From Bacteroidota bacterium (GTDB taxonomy: Bacteria > Bacteroidota > Bacteroidia > Chitinophagales > Chitinophagaceae): 64,000 bases of DNA. A program made the translations under genes and the position numbers. Shown one piece after another: positions 1 through 9,953 of the stretch (positions are counted from its first letter, which is position 1; the number at the start of each line of letters is the position of its first letter). The notes below the pieces were generated by a model, which worked only from the letters and a program-made list of their open reading frames with translations, had not been told where the DNA came from and searched no databases. The stretch is from positions 464,977-528,976 of the forward strand of contig JAFDZS010000010.1 in the NCBI GenBank assembly GCA_018266775.1, given 5' to 3'.

Positions 1-100
1 GTCAGACGATGACGTCAGACCATATCCTCTGCATGCCTGCATGCCATTCTCTTATCTGCGGCCAATCTTCCTAACATGGTCAGACGATGACGTCAGACCA
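1..100. repeat. two copies of a GTCAGACG palindrome
   Basis: Two copies of the same element lie at 1-22 and 77-100. Each has GGTCAGACG and CGTCAGACC halves around a short centre, so it is a near-palindrome. They sit downstream of the lactonase-like gene. The same family recurs at 48366-48470 and 49221-49268 with a slightly different centre. The first copy is cut by the window edge. Confidence 0.7.
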
Positions 101-115
101 CACCTCAACGCCAAT

Positions 116-1234
116 CTACTTCGTTATCCATTTTATACAAACTGGATTTGGCACATCAATTTTTTTACCCGTATAACTTAACATGCCCGTTTGTGCATTT
201 ACGCGGAAGATGTAAATATCATCGCTGTTTTGATTGGCCACCAATAAAAATTTGCCTGTGGGGTCAAAATTGAAATTGCGGGGTGTTTTACCCATGGTAG
301 ACTGGTGGCCCAATAATTTTAAAGTACCATCTTTTGCATTAATTGAAAAAATACTGATGGTATTGGCATCGCCGCGGTTGCTGCAGAACAGGAATTTACC
401 ATTGGGAGCAACATGAATATCCGCACTGCCAACAGCGCCTTTAAAATCGGCAGGCAGTGCACTGATGCGCTGCTGAAAAACCAGGTGCCCGTCATAAACA
501 GCATAACAAACTACGGTACCGCCCATTTCTTCCATTAAGTAAGCATATTTATTATTGGGAGAAAAACAAAAATGCCTCGGGCCGTTACCGGATTTTGAGG
601 AGGCCGCATCATAAAACTGCAGCTTGCCTTCCTTGCTGTCGAAGATATAAATCATTACTTTATCAATGCCCAGGTCAGGTACATACAAATATTTATTGTC
701 AGGAGAAAGTACTGTGGAATGCACATGTGGCCCCATTTGCCGGTCTTTATTGGGGCCGGCGCCATCATGCTGAATAATTTCGACCGCAGTATCCAGGCTG
801 CCATCTTTTTTTGCATGCAGCATGCCAAGAGAGCCGCTGGTATAATTACCGGCAAAAACCCATTGCCCGGTTTTGTCAACTGCAACATAACAGGGATGCT
901 TACCCCCGGATGGTTGTTTGTTCAGCTCAGTTAATGTACCGTTGGTATGGTTGAAAGAAAAAGCAGAGATGTTACCGCCAACATAATACTTGGTACTGTC
1001 TGCATTTTCATTAACTGCATACACATATTTTTGGTTGGGGGAAACTGCAAGAAATGAAGGGTTGGGGCTTTTGGTGGTACTTACCAGTTTCGGTTCTCCC
1101 GTTGCCGGATTGAATGAGTACACATAAATACCTTCGCTTTTACCTTCTGTGTATGTACCCACCAGAAGATAAGTTTTTTGTGCGGTTAAAAAAAAGGGAG
1201 TACACAGCAGCAGCAATACAGTAATCTTTTTCAT
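116..1234 (-). CDS. lactonase family beta-propeller protein (6-phosphogluconolactonase-like), secreted
   Basis: This is a 372-residue protein of the YbhE/Pgl lactonase family (seven-bladed propeller). The family includes cytosolic 6-phosphogluconolactonases and secreted carboxy-muconate lactonizing-type homologues. I chose ATG 1234 because it opens a clean signal peptide (MKKITVLLLL..FFLTAQ). A longer frame to 1402 would run into purC. Family-typical blade motifs are visible, such as NPSFLAVSPNQKYVYAVNE near residue 60, GPHVHS near 170 and GPRHFCFSPNNKYAYLMEE near 220. The signal peptide argues against a cytosolic pentose-phosphate role, so the true substrate is unknown. Family assignment is confident; the precise reaction is inferred. 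Confidence 0.85.
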   Translation of the reverse strand: MKKITVLLLLCTPFFLTAQKTYLLVGTYTEGKSEGIYVYSFNPATGEPKLVSTTKSPNPSFLAVSPNQKYVYAVNENADSTKYYVGGNISAFSFNHTNGTLTELNKQPSGGKHPCYVAVDKTGQWVFAGNYTSGSLGMLHAKKDGSLDTAVEIIQHDGAGPNKDRQMGPHVHSTVLSPDNKYLYVPDLGIDKVMIYIFDSKEGKLQFYDAASSKSGNGPRHFCFSPNNKYAYLMEEMGGTVVCYAVYDGHLVFQQRISALPADFKGAVGSADIHVAPNGKFLFCSNRGDANTISIFSINAKDGTLKLLGHQSTMGKTPRNFNFDPTGKFLLVANQNSDDIYIFRVNAQTGMLSYTGKKIDVPNPVCIKWITK

Positions 1235-1313
1235 GAAAGCAATAAATTTTTTATTGAAGGTAGAAAAATTACTTTTTATGTTCCTGAAGTTCTGCAACCT
1301 GATCCGTTGTCCA

Positions 1314-2246
1314 TCAGTCGCCCATGATTTCAGCCAGGGCATCCAGTATTTTTGCTTCAGTTTCAGTATCGCTGAACTGTTGCGGATGAAATGCTTCACC
1401 AATTACTTTTTCATAGAGTTCAATATACCGCTGGCTGATGGTGTTTACCCATTCATCACTCATTTCAGGAACGGTTTGTCCTTCTTTGCCCATAAAATTA
1501 TTGGCGATGAGCCATTCCCTTACAAACTCCTTGCTCAGCTGTTTCTGGCGTTCACCTTTCTGCTGCCGTTCTTCAAAACCATCAGCATAAAAATAGCGGG
1601 AGCTGTCCGGCGTATGAATTTCATCCATCAGCACAATGTCATTGCCCATCTTTCCAAATTCATATTTAGTGTCAACTAAAATCAAACCCTGTTTGGCAGC
1701 AATGCCTTTGCCACGTTCAAATAAACGCAGTGTATAATCGCATAATGTGTTCCATTCTTCGGCAGTGGCCAGGTTTTGTGCTATTATTTCAGCAGCGCTG
1801 ATATCTTCATCATGCCCTTCGGCCGCTTTTGTACTGGGTGTAATGATGGGAGAAGGGAAATAATCATTTTCTTTCATACCATCAGGCATGGGTACACCGC
1901 AAAGCGTTCTGCTGCCGGATGCATAAGTTCTCCAGGCATGCCCGGTAAGATTTCCGCGTACCACCATTTCAATTTTAAAGGGTACACATTTATTTCCAAT
2001 GCTCACATTTGGTGCAGGCGTGGAAAGCAACCAGTTGGGACAAATGTCTTTAGTGGCGGCAAGCATGTATGCAGCTATTTGAGTTAATACCTGTCCTTTA
2101 AAAGGAATAGGGCGGGGGAGAATAACATCGAATGCAGAAATGCGGTTGCTGGCCACCATAACCAGCCATGAACCGGATATGGTGTAAACATCACGAACCT
2201 TTCCTTTATAAAAAGCAGTTTGATGCGGGAAGTGAAATGAACTCAT
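1314..2246 (-). CDS. purC: phosphoribosylaminoimidazole-succinocarboxamide synthase (SAICAR synthase)
   Basis: A 310-residue cytosolic enzyme of de novo purine synthesis. It condenses CAIR with L-aspartate using ATP to give SAICAR. The N-terminus [12 protein letters not shown] is the ATP-binding signature of the family. Further conserved blocks are [14 protein letters not shown] near residue 32, [14 protein letters not shown] near 95 and [29 protein letters not shown] near 190-220. Length fits the longer class found in Bacteroidota (about 300-315 residues). It is transcribed toward the lactonase-like gene and diverges from the TonB receptor at 2384; no other pur gene is adjacent. Confidence 0.95.
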   Translation of the reverse strand: MSSFHFPHQTAFYKGKVRDVYTISGSWLVMVASNRISAFDVILPRPIPFKGQVLTQIAAYMLAATKDICPNWLLSTPAPNVSIGNKCVPFKIEMVVRGNLTGHAWRTYASGSRTLCGVPMPDGMKENDYFPSPIITPSTKAAEGHDEDISAAEIIAQNLATAEEWNTLCDYTLRLFERGKGIAAKQGLILVDTKYEFGKMGNDIVLMDEIHTPDSSRYFYADGFEERQQKGERQKQLSKEFVREWLIANNFMGKEGQTVPEMSDEWVNTISQRYIELYEKVIGEAFHPQQFSDTETEAKILDALAEIMGD

Positions 2247-2383
2247 ACGCTAAAGTAGCATCAAGCGGTATAAAAGCCTAAATTTGTTATAACCATTTAT
2301 TCAACAGGCAGTTCAAAATAAAATTTCTAAAAAAAGGTAACAATCCTTATTTTGCCTGATATTTTAACCCAAATAAAAGCTAT

Positions 2384-5146
2384 ATGAGAAAGTTTAAAAG
2401 CTATGTTGTTACGCTTTTGCTGGCTAATATTGTAACGATTGCAGCCTATGCTCAAAATGTAACCATTAGTGGAAATGTCCGGAACAGTGTAACTAAAGAA
2501 GCTGCGGGTGCCGTTTCTGTAACCATCAAGGGCACCAATTCCGGAACCTTTACTGACGATAAAGGAAATTATAAAATCACTGTAAAAAGCTTACCGGTAA
2601 CTTTACTCTTCTCATCTATCGGGTATGAATTACAGGAAGTAACAGTATCTGCCGCAGGTTTTACGCAGGTGGATTTTAAACCTGTAAGTGCACTGGGCCA
2701 GGAGGTAGTGGTTTCTGCCACCAGGGTGCCGCAGAAGATCATGGAATCCCCGGTTTCCATTGAAAGGGTAAGCGCTGCCAATATCAGGAATGCACCCTCG
2801 GCCAACTTTTATGATGTGGTACTGAATTTAAAAGGTGTGGATGTAACCACTTCTTCCTTAACTTTTAAAACACCCACAACACGTGGTTTCAACAGCAGTG
2901 GTAATACCCGCTTTAACCAGTTGGTGGATGGAATGGATAACCAGGCGCCGGGCCTGAATTTTTCTGTAGGCGCTATTATTGGTTTAAGCGAACTGGATGT
3001 TGATAATATTGAATTGCTTTCCGGTGCATCATCTGCATTATATGGCCCCGGTGGTATGAACGGCACCTTACTGATGACCAGTAAAAACCCATTCAAATAC
3101 CAGGGCTTATCATTTCTTGTAAAAGAAGGAGTGATGAATACGGATGGCCGCCAGCGCCCCATGTCTCCCTACAGCAACTGGAATTTAAGGTGGGGAAAAA
3201 AGATTTCAGAAAAATTTGCATTTAAAATCAATGCTGAATTGATACAGGCCAAAGACTGGATTGGTTCCGATAACCGCAACTACAGCAGGGTAGGTTCAGG
3301 TGGTACAGTAATCCCCGGTGACAGGAAGACTGATCCTAATTACGACGGTATTAATGTTTATGGAGATGAAACAACAGTTGATATCCGTGCTTTCTTTTCC
3401 AGCATTGCAGCCAGCTTACCCGGTGCTGCCAATTTCATTAATGCAAATGGTTTGCTGAATACACCGATGAACGTATCACGTACGGGGTATACAGAAAAAG
3501 AATTGCTGAACCCCAATACCGTAAACTTTAAGTTGGCCAGTTCATTACATTATAAAATCAGTGAAAATACAGAAGCAGTATTAGCTGCCTACTGGGGAAC
3601 CGGTAATACCATTTACACCGGTAGTGACCGTTACTCTTTAAAAGATTTTAAAATGGGCCAGTACAAACTGGAGTTCAATAATAAAAACTGGATGCTGAGG
3701 GCATATACCACACAGGAAAATGCAGGTGAATCTTACAATGCCACTGCAACCACCAGGATATTCAACGAGTCCTGGAAAAAATCTGTAACCACAGATGCGC
3801 AGGGTAATCCCACACCATTGCCCACTGACTGGTATATTCAGTACGCATTTTCTTACCTGAGCAACAGGATGGGTGGTATGACGGATTATGACGCACACCA
3901 GGCTTCCCGTGCATTAGCAGATGTAGGCAGGCCAGTGGCAGGCTCACCAGCTTTTGTTGCTGCGTTTGACGCTATCCGTAAAAAACCCATTTCACAGGGA
4001 GGAGGATTGTTGCTGGATAAATCTGATTTATATGCAGTGGAAGGCAACTATAACTTAACATCTGTAACAAAAGATGTGGCAGATATTTTAGTGGGTGCAA
4101 ACTATAAAAGGTATGTACTGAACTCACAGGGAACATTATTCGCAGATTCAACCGGAACAATCGGGATTTCTGAATACGGCGCTTATGTTCAGGCCACCAG
4201 GGCGATTACAAAAGAAGTAAAGATCACCGCATCCGGCCGCTACGATAAAAATGAAAATTTCAAGGGCCGCTTTACCCCAAGGGTTACGGCATTGGTAAAA
4301 GTAACACCAAACGGTAATTTCCGTTTGTCTTATCAAACGGCCTATCGTTTCCCCAGCAACCAGCAGCAATACATTAATCTGCAGGTGGGCAGTATTAAAT
4401 TGCTGGGCGGTAATCCATCATTTGCCACTGCTTATAATTACTCCGGTAATCCATTGCACGTGATAGATGGTAATGGTGTGGCATCAACTGATAATTATTA
4501 TCCGGCTGATTTGAAACCGGAATCGATCAGTTCATTTGAAGCAGGTTATAAAGAGTTGGTGATGCAGAACAAAATGCTGATTGATGTGTATGGATATTAT
4601 GGGCAATACCAGGATTTCCTGGGAAGAGTGAATACAGCGCAGGCGCTCACTGGCAATGTAGCTGATATCAATACAGCGAGCAAGCGCAGGTTATTATCTG
4701 TGCCGGTTAATACTACCGATAAAGTAAAAACATATGGATTTGGAGCCAGCATCGATTATCGGTTGCCGCTGAACTTTACTGCTGGTTTTAATATTGCATC
4801 TGATATTCTGAAAGATGTGCCTGCCAATTTTGTAGCTTATTTCAATGCACCTAAATATAAAACCAACCTGAACTTTGGTAACACCGGTTTTGGTAAAGAC
4901 AAGCGTTTAGGATTTAACGTTACCTACAGGTGGCAACAGGGTTTCTACTACCAGGGTGACTTTGCCAATGGCCAGTTGCCTGATGTACATACAGTGGACG
5001 CACAGATCAGCGCTAAATTGCCCAAGACAAAATCTGTAATAAAGATTGGAGCCAACAACCTGTTGAATCAATACTATTATAATGCCATTGGCAACTCACG
5101 TATCGGCGGATTGTATTATGTGAGCTTTGGATACAACGTATATTAA
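2384..5146 (+). CDS. TonB-dependent receptor with carboxypeptidase-like N-terminal domain
   Basis: A 920-residue outer-membrane receptor. In order: signal peptide (residues 1-23, ending AYAQ); CarboxypepD_reg-like beta sandwich (about 25-110; AAGAVSVTIKGTNSGTFTDD); plug domain (about 110-235; VVVSATRVPQKIMESPVSI, then IELLSGASSALYGPGGMNG); and a beta barrel ending in an aromatic residue (GYNVY). It is not of the SusC type because the SusC plug signature is absent and the next gene encodes a fasciclin lipoprotein rather than SusD. The downstream lipoprotein starts about 40 bp later and probably shares its transcript. The ligand cannot be read from sequence. Confidence 0.9.
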   Translation: MRKFKSYVVTLLLANIVTIAAYAQNVTISGNVRNSVTKEAAGAVSVTIKGTNSGTFTDDKGNYKITVKSLPVTLLFSSIGYELQEVTVSAAGFTQVDFKPVSALGQEVVVSATRVPQKIMESPVSIERVSAANIRNAPSANFYDVVLNLKGVDVTTSSLTFKTPTTRGFNSSGNTRFNQLVDGMDNQAPGLNFSVGAIIGLSELDVDNIELLSGASSALYGPGGMNGTLLMTSKNPFKYQGLSFLVKEGVMNTDGRQRPMSPYSNWNLRWGKKISEKFAFKINAELIQAKDWIGSDNRNYSRVGSGGTVIPGDRKTDPNYDGINVYGDETTVDIRAFFSSIAASLPGAANFINANGLLNTPMNVSRTGYTEKELLNPNTVNFKLASSLHYKISENTEAVLAAYWGTGNTIYTGSDRYSLKDFKMGQYKLEFNNKNWMLRAYTTQENAGESYNATATTRIFNESWKKSVTTDAQGNPTPLPTDWYIQYAFSYLSNRMGGMTDYDAHQASRALADVGRPVAGSPAFVAAFDAIRKKPISQGGGLLLDKSDLYAVEGNYNLTSVTKDVADILVGANYKRYVLNSQGTLFADSTGTIGISEYGAYVQATRAITKEVKITASGRYDKNENFKGRFTPRVTALVKVTPNGNFRLSYQTAYRFPSNQQQYINLQVGSIKLLGGNPSFATAYNYSGNPLHVIDGNGVASTDNYYPADLKPESISSFEAGYKELVMQNKMLIDVYGYYGQYQDFLGRVNTAQALTGNVADINTASKRRLLSVPVNTTDKVKTYGFGASIDYRLPLNFTAGFNIASDILKDVPANFVAYFNAPKYKTNLNFGNTGFGKDKRLGFNVTYRWQQGFYYQGDFANGQLPDVHTVDAQISAKLPKTKSVIKIGANNLLNQYYYNAIGNSRIGGLYYVSFGYNVY

Positions 5147-5185
5147 TTGTACAGAATCTAAATGATAACGCTAAAACTTACTATA

Positions 5186-6436
5186 ATGAAAAATGTATCT
5201 CAAATATCAAGGTTAGCTTACCTGGTGCTGTTATCCGGTGCCTTGTTTTTAACTGCCTGTAATAAAGACCTGGAGCAGCCTGCGGCCATTCCAACTCCGG
5301 TTTATCCAACCGGTTCAGGAGTAGCAGCCACACTTGCTGCCAATGCCAACTACAGTTTTTACAGCGCATTGATCACCCGTGCGGGAATGACGGCAACGCT
5401 TAATGATTCAACAAAATCGTTTACGCTTTTTGCAACAGATAATGCCGGGATGAAAATATTTGTAAATGCAGCTTCGGGCGGTGCAGTACCATTAAATGCA
5501 CCCGATGCCACTTTCCTGGGATTTATTTCCGGTTCATTACCTGCAGCCAGTGCAGCAGGTATTGTTCAGTACAATACTATCGGGCAAAAATTTACAGCAT
5601 CAACACTGTCAACCGGTTTCCCGAATTATCCATTGCCATCTCAAATCATACTGGATCCCACGCAGCCATTTGTAAGGATGCCGATTTTCCCTGTAAGAGG
5701 AACGCCTTATTCTTATGTGAATAACCTGCCCATTACTGCCACCGATATGGTTGCAGCAAACGGCGTGATCCATACAGCATACAGTGTTGCAGCACCACCT
5801 TCAGCCACATTAAAAACCATGGTGGCAGGTGAATCTACATTGTCGTATTTCCGTGCGGCTATTACCCGTGCAGACAGCGGTTCCACCGGTTTATCCAAAT
5901 TCGATTCACTAATGAACTATGGCGTAACCAATATGACTGTACTTGCACCCAACGATGCCGCATTTCAAACATTGATATTTGGTTTAGTGTATTCACAGGT
6001 GTTAGCTGCAACCGGTAATGCCACTGTTGCCACCACGCAGGCAAATGCTGCTGTAGCTGCCGGTCCGGCATTTTTAGCCGGCCCCGGTGTAACCACAGCC
6101 CTGGTAAAAGGTATTGTGGCTTACCACTTCCTGGCTACATTGACTACCAGTACAACAACTCCTTACCAGCCTAATATCAGGGTGTTTTCCAATAATGTAT
6201 CTGCAACGCCGGTATTTATTAAAACATTAGTAAATAGTAGTGTTGCTGCACATCCGGGTGTAATGGCACAGGCTACTTATACCGGGCCGGCAGTAACAGC
6301 ATTGAAATTTTCCAGCTATGGTACTTTCCCTCCGGGGGGTACGCCTTTCAGTTATACAGCTAATGTTGTAACTATGGATAAACATGCGGTGAATGGGGTG
6401 TATCATATTATTGATAAAGTGTTGTTGCCACAATAA
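5186..6436 (+). CDS. fasciclin (FAS1) domain lipoprotein
   Basis: A 416-residue surface lipoprotein. The frame opens at 5162, but ATG 5186 gives a normal type II signal peptide with lipobox LTAC followed by NKDLEQP, so it is preferred. Two FAS1 domains can be seen. The first spans roughly residues 45-205 (FYSALITRAGMTATLND..FTLFATDNAGM). The second spans roughly 210-416 (YFRAAITRADSG..TVLAPNDAAFQ and a C-terminal VNGVYHIIDKVLLPQ, the H2 box). FAS1 domains mediate adhesion or ligand binding. It follows the TonB receptor and may be its surface-exposed partner, in place of a SusD. A strong terminator follows at 6456. Confidence 0.88.
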   Translation: MKNVSQISRLAYLVLLSGALFLTACNKDLEQPAAIPTPVYPTGSGVAATLAANANYSFYSALITRAGMTATLNDSTKSFTLFATDNAGMKIFVNAASGGAVPLNAPDATFLGFISGSLPAASAAGIVQYNTIGQKFTASTLSTGFPNYPLPSQIILDPTQPFVRMPIFPVRGTPYSYVNNLPITATDMVAANGVIHTAYSVAAPPSATLKTMVAGESTLSYFRAAITRADSGSTGLSKFDSLMNYGVTNMTVLAPNDAAFQTLIFGLVYSQVLAATGNATVATTQANAAVAAGPAFLAGPGVTTALVKGIVAYHFLATLTTSTTTPYQPNIRVFSNNVSATPVFIKTLVNSSVAAHPGVMAQATYTGPAVTALKFSSYGTFPPGGTPFSYTANVVTMDKHAVNGVYHIIDKVLLPQ

Positions 6437-6455
6437 ATCAACCAGAACGTATTGT

Positions 6456-6485
6456 AACGGGGGCAATTTTGCCCCCGTTTTTTTT
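6456..6485 (+). terminator. rho-independent terminator of the receptor/fasciclin unit
   Basis: A perfect 11-bp stem (AACGGGGGCAA / TTGCCCCCGTT) with a TT loop is followed by a run of T to about 6485. It lies 20 bp after the fasciclin stop codon. Confidence 0.9.
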
Positions 6486-6520
6486 CAGTTTCTTTCGTTG
6501 TGATGATCATTCTTCTGAAG

Positions 6521-6935
6521 AAAATCAATCTGTAATAATTTGTGAAATAAATAATGGTCAGAGACCATTAACCAAAACATCCCCGTTGGAGACGAGGACG
6601 GGTAAAGTACCTGCAAGCTCCGGCTTGCAGCAAAATCAATCTGTAATAATTTATGAAATAAATAATGGTCAGAGACCATTAACCAAAGCATCCCCGTCGG
6701 AGACGAGGACGGGTAAAGTACCTGCAAGCTCCGGCTTGCAGCAAAATCAATCTGTAGTAATTTGTGAAATAAATAATGGTCAGAGACCATTAACCAAAGC
6801 GTCCCCGTTGGAGACGAGGATGGGTAAAGTACCTGCAAGCTCCGGCTTGCAGCAAAATTAATCTGTAATAATTTGTGAAATAAATAATGGTCAGAGACCA
6901 TTAACCAAAGCGTCCTCATCAGAGACGAGGACGGG
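6521..6935. repeat. 3.75 copies of a 111-bp tandem repeat with three hairpins per unit
   Basis: Units start at 6521, 6632, 6743 and 6854; the last is truncated at the ychF stop codon. Copies differ at only a few positions. Each full unit has three dyads: AATGGTC-aga-GACCATT, a GTCCTC/CCCGTC-type arm pairing with GAGGAC/GACGGG, and CTGCAAGC-tccg-GCTTGCAG. Because 111 is divisible by three, both strands show long open frames (6469-6861 plus, 6485-6943 minus). Their periodic content and lack of independent support make them artefacts. The array fills the space between convergent fasciclin and ychF genes. Confidence 0.92.
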
Positions 6936-8033
6936 TTATACATTAAACCTGAAATGCATTACATCGCCATCTTTAACAATGTACTCTTTACCTTCAATAC
7001 GCAGTTTACCATTTTCACGGCAGGCCGCTTCACTTTTGTACTGGATGAAATCATCGTAGGCGATTACTTCTGCTTTAATAAAGCCTTTTTCAAAATCGGT
7101 GTGAATAACACTGGCTGCCTGCGGTGCCTTCCAGCCCTGGTGAATCGTCCAGGCACGAACTTCCTGCACACCAGCGGTGAAATAAGTGGAAAGGTTCAGT
7201 AATTTATAAGTGGAATGAATAAGGCGGTCGAGAGCCGGTTCATCCATTTTATATTCTTCCATAAACATGGCTTTATCATCCGGGTTGTCAAACTCTGCAA
7301 TCTGTGCCTCAATAGCGTTGGTCATTACAATTACTTCGTTGCCTTCATTTTTAACCGCTTCAATTAATGCAGCAGAAAATTTATTACCGGTATGCATGCT
7401 GGCTTCATCCACGTTAGCCACATATAAAATCGGTTTATCTGTCAGCAGAAATAAATCGGCGATCGCTACTTTTTCTTCTTTCGATAACCCCAGCGATAAA
7501 ATATTTTTTCCTTTATCCAAGTGTTCTTTACAACGAACCAGCACTTCCAGTTCTGCTTTCATTTTGGGGTCTGTCTTGGCCATTTTTTCTGTACGCTGCA
7601 TTTTCTTTTCCACGCTTTCCAAGTCTTTCAACTGCAGTTCGGTTTCAATAATTTCCTTGTCGCTTACAGGGTTGATAGCACCTTCTTCCCGCAGGATATT
7701 TTCATCTTCAAAACAACGGATCACGTGAATGATTGCGTCCACTTCACGAATGTTGGCCAGGAATTTATTGCCCAATCCTTCGCCTTTGCTGGCGCCACGT
7801 ACCAGGCCGGCAATGTCTACAATTTCAATTTGTGTAGGCACAGTGCGCTCAGGCTTTACCAGTTCTGCCAGCTTATCCAGTCGCGGGTCTGGTACGTTCA
7901 CCAGGCCTGTATTGGGTTCAATAGTGCAAAAGCGGTAATTGCTGGCCTGTGCCTTGGCGCTGTTGCTAACTGCGTTAAATAAAGTTGATTTGCCTACATT
8001 GGGAAGCCCCACGATGCCTGCCTGTAATGCCAT
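6936..8033 (-). CDS. ychF: redox-regulated Obg-family ATPase YchF
   Basis: A 365-residue cytosolic P-loop NTPase of the Obg/YchF family, which prefers ATP and associates with ribosomes. Visible motifs are G1 GLPNVGKST (residues 9-17), G3 DIAGLVRGA near 73, the altered G4 NVDE near 205, and a C-terminal TGS domain from about 275 (FTAGVQEVRAWTI..GDVMHFRFNV). The length is exactly that of the family. It is monocistronic here: its 3' end abuts the 111-bp repeat array, so its transcript probably reads into the hairpins. Confidence 0.97.
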   Translation of the reverse strand: MALQAGIVGLPNVGKSTLFNAVSNSAKAQASNYRFCTIEPNTGLVNVPDPRLDKLAELVKPERTVPTQIEIVDIAGLVRGASKGEGLGNKFLANIREVDAIIHVIRCFEDENILREEGAINPVSDKEIIETELQLKDLESVEKKMQRTEKMAKTDPKMKAELEVLVRCKEHLDKGKNILSLGLSKEEKVAIADLFLLTDKPILYVANVDEASMHTGNKFSAALIEAVKNEGNEVIVMTNAIEAQIAEFDNPDDKAMFMEEYKMDEPALDRLIHSTYKLLNLSTYFTAGVQEVRAWTIHQGWKAPQAASVIHTDFEKGFIKAEVIAYDDFIQYKSEAACRENGKLRIEGKEYIVKDGDVMHFRFNV

Positions 8034-8351
8034 GAGTGATGTATGATTTATGATGTATGATTACTGATTTTACCAGGCGATTGACAGTTATGTAATAATT
8101 GTATCTCCTTTAAAATCGGGTGCAAAGGTAAGTGCTGATGGCTGATTTCGAATGGAATGATTGAAGATTTGTTCCTGCGTTGGGAAATATTATTGGCAAG
8201 ATGTTTAAAATGGTGTTTGCGGCTTTAAAGTTTAGGCAGGTAATTGTCAATAAAATGCTATTTTCATAATGACTTTAGGTGATGAGTCGCTGAAAATCAT
8301 CATTCTAAAATCTCAAATCATACATCATAAATCCTAAATCGATATTCAGGT
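8034..8351. repeat. intergenic region with two 7-bp-period arrays
   Basis: Five heptamers of form TGATnTA/TGATTnn lie at 8037-8071 and eight of form nnAAATC/nnnATTC at 8292-8347. Parts of the two arrays are inverted copies of each other: a 17-bp identity at 8046-8062 against 8316-8332. The second array ends four bases before the start codon of the next gene. The remaining sequence (8072-8291) shows no gene or clear signal. Confidence 0.75.
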
Positions 8352-9842
8352 ATGGCTTTAAGCAGGATATGGGGTGCTTTTATTCTGATTGCAATTGTTG
8401 TTGCCGGGTACAGCTTTTTTTTCAATAAGAGCAAGGATGATGTTTTTGTGCGAATGGTCTCCGGTACGTCCAAAGACGAGTTTAAATATGCGGTGATAGG
8501 CGATAGTGTGTACAGCGCTATGATAAAGAAGGAGATGAAAGACTATGGTTTTGTATTTCAATCCGGCATAGGCAAAGACAGTATTGACAAGGACACTAAA
8601 TACCTGGTAACAGAAAATATTGCTGCAGATACTGTACTAAGCATTCAAAAAAAATATTCTTCTATAAGAGCCGTTTCAGCCCATTATTTGTTAGGGAAAA
8701 AGCAAAAACCTGTAGATGGTGTCATTGAAACCTGCTGGAGTGCGGTGCAGATTTGTTTGCAGTTGATTGGCGTTTTAGCTTTGTTCATTGGTTTTATGAA
8801 CATTGCCGAAAAAGCAGGAGGCATCAGGGTATTGTCACGCATTGTAGGGCCGTTCTTTTCAAAACTGTTTCCTGAAATTCCAAAAGGCCATCCCTCCATG
8901 GGGCACATGATCATGAATTTTTCAGCAAACCTGCTTGGGCTGGATAATGCCGCCACACCGTTTGGATTAAAAGCGATTGAGAGTTTGCAGGAGCTGAATC
9001 CCAATAAAGATGTTGCCTCCAATGCACAGATCATGTTTTTATGCTTGCATGCCGCGGGACTGAACCTTATTCCGGTAAGTGTGATTGCAGTAAGGGCAGC
9101 GCAGCATGCCTCAGATCCTACAGATGTATTTATTCCGTGTATGATTGTCACTTTTGTGGGCACCATTGCTGCCATGACAATTGTATCTTTCAAGCAAAAA
9201 ATCAATTTACTGCAGCCGGTTATACTGGGTTGGGTGCTGGGTATTTCTGCCCTCATTGCATTGCTGGTGTACAGTATTACCAGGCTGAATGCTGCAGGAA
9301 TACAGCTTTTTTCCGGGCAGTTAAGTAATGGATTGATTCTGCTTGTATTCCTGCTGATCGTTTTAGGCGGGTTGTATAAAAAAGTAGATATTTTCTCTGT
9401 GTTTGTGGATGGCGCCAAACATGGGTTTGATACTGCCATCAGGATTATTCCCTATATATTGGGGATAATGGTGGCCGTTAGTATGCTGCGCACCAGCGGT
9501 ACTTTCGATTACATCATTGATGGTATGAAACAGTTTTTTGCATTATTTGGAACAGACACAAGGTTTGTGGATGGGTTGCCCACTGCATTAATCAGGCCAT
9601 TGAGTGGCGGGGCTGCAAGGGGTATGATGGTGGATACGATGAAAGCGTACGGGCCAGATTCCTTTGCCAGTAAATTATCCGGCGTTTTCCAGGGGGCAGC
9701 CGATACCACTTTTTATGTGGTGGCAGTATATTTTGGTTCAGTCAACATCAAGAATACCCGTTATGCCATCGGCTCCATGCTGCTGGCAGATTTGGTTTGT
9801 GTGATTACGGCAATTGTGATGTGTTATGTGTTTTTTGGGTGA
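8352..9842 (+). CDS. nucleoside recognition (Gate) domain membrane protein, fused SpmA/SpmB type
   Basis: A 496-residue polytopic inner-membrane protein. One N-terminal helix (residues 7-24) is followed by a soluble stretch to about 125. Then come two Gate domains corresponding to spore maturation proteins SpmA (about 130-290; GFMNIAEKAGGIRVLSRIVGPFFSKLFPEIP, MNFSANLLGLDNAATPFG) and SpmB (about 320-495; IIPYILGIMVAVSMLRTSG, IRPLSGGAARGMM, FQGAADTTFYVVAVYFG). Such fusions are common in non-sporulating Bacteroidota and their substrate is unknown. It stands alone between the heptamer array and a terminator belonging to the opposite strand. Confidence 0.9.
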   Translation: MALSRIWGAFILIAIVVAGYSFFFNKSKDDVFVRMVSGTSKDEFKYAVIGDSVYSAMIKKEMKDYGFVFQSGIGKDSIDKDTKYLVTENIAADTVLSIQKKYSSIRAVSAHYLLGKKQKPVDGVIETCWSAVQICLQLIGVLALFIGFMNIAEKAGGIRVLSRIVGPFFSKLFPEIPKGHPSMGHMIMNFSANLLGLDNAATPFGLKAIESLQELNPNKDVASNAQIMFLCLHAAGLNLIPVSVIAVRAAQHASDPTDVFIPCMIVTFVGTIAAMTIVSFKQKINLLQPVILGWVLGISALIALLVYSITRLNAAGIQLFSGQLSNGLILLVFLLIVLGGLYKKVDIFSVFVDGAKHGFDTAIRIIPYILGIMVAVSMLRTSGTFDYIIDGMKQFFALFGTDTRFVDGLPTALIRPLSGGAARGMMVDTMKAYGPDSFASKLSGVFQGAADTTFYVVAVYFGSVNIKNTRYAIGSMLLADLVCVITAIVMCYVFFG

Positions 9843-9898
9843 CATGATCCTGTACGCACTATAACTTCTTTCCTTAACATTATCTTTCTCTAAAATAA

Positions 9899-9930
9899 AA
9901 ACGGGTTGTTTCATTTGAAACAACCCGTTT
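9899..9930 (-). terminator. terminator of the SusC-SusD-DUF4397 operon
   Basis: A perfect 15-bp stem around a TT loop (AAACGGGTTGTTTCA / TGAAACAACCCGTTT). On the minus strand it is followed by TTTTATTTTA, so it mainly ends leftward transcription from 9954; it could also stop plus-strand readthrough from 9842. Confidence 0.88.
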
Positions 9931-9953
9931 AAGTATAAAGAAATTATCCTGGA

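Noticed and set aside
116..1402. Longer 428-residue version of the lactonase-like protein.
   Set aside because: The extension overlaps purC and lacks any signal; ATG 1234 opens a normal signal peptide.
6521..6935. CRISPR array.
   Set aside because: Repeat units are contiguous 111-bp copies without unique spacers, and no cas gene is present.
6469..6943. Two long open frames on opposite strands (about 130 and 152 codons).
   Set aside because: Both are by-products of the 111-bp tandem repeat whose length is a multiple of three; the translated units are near-identical and one frame runs into the ychF stop.
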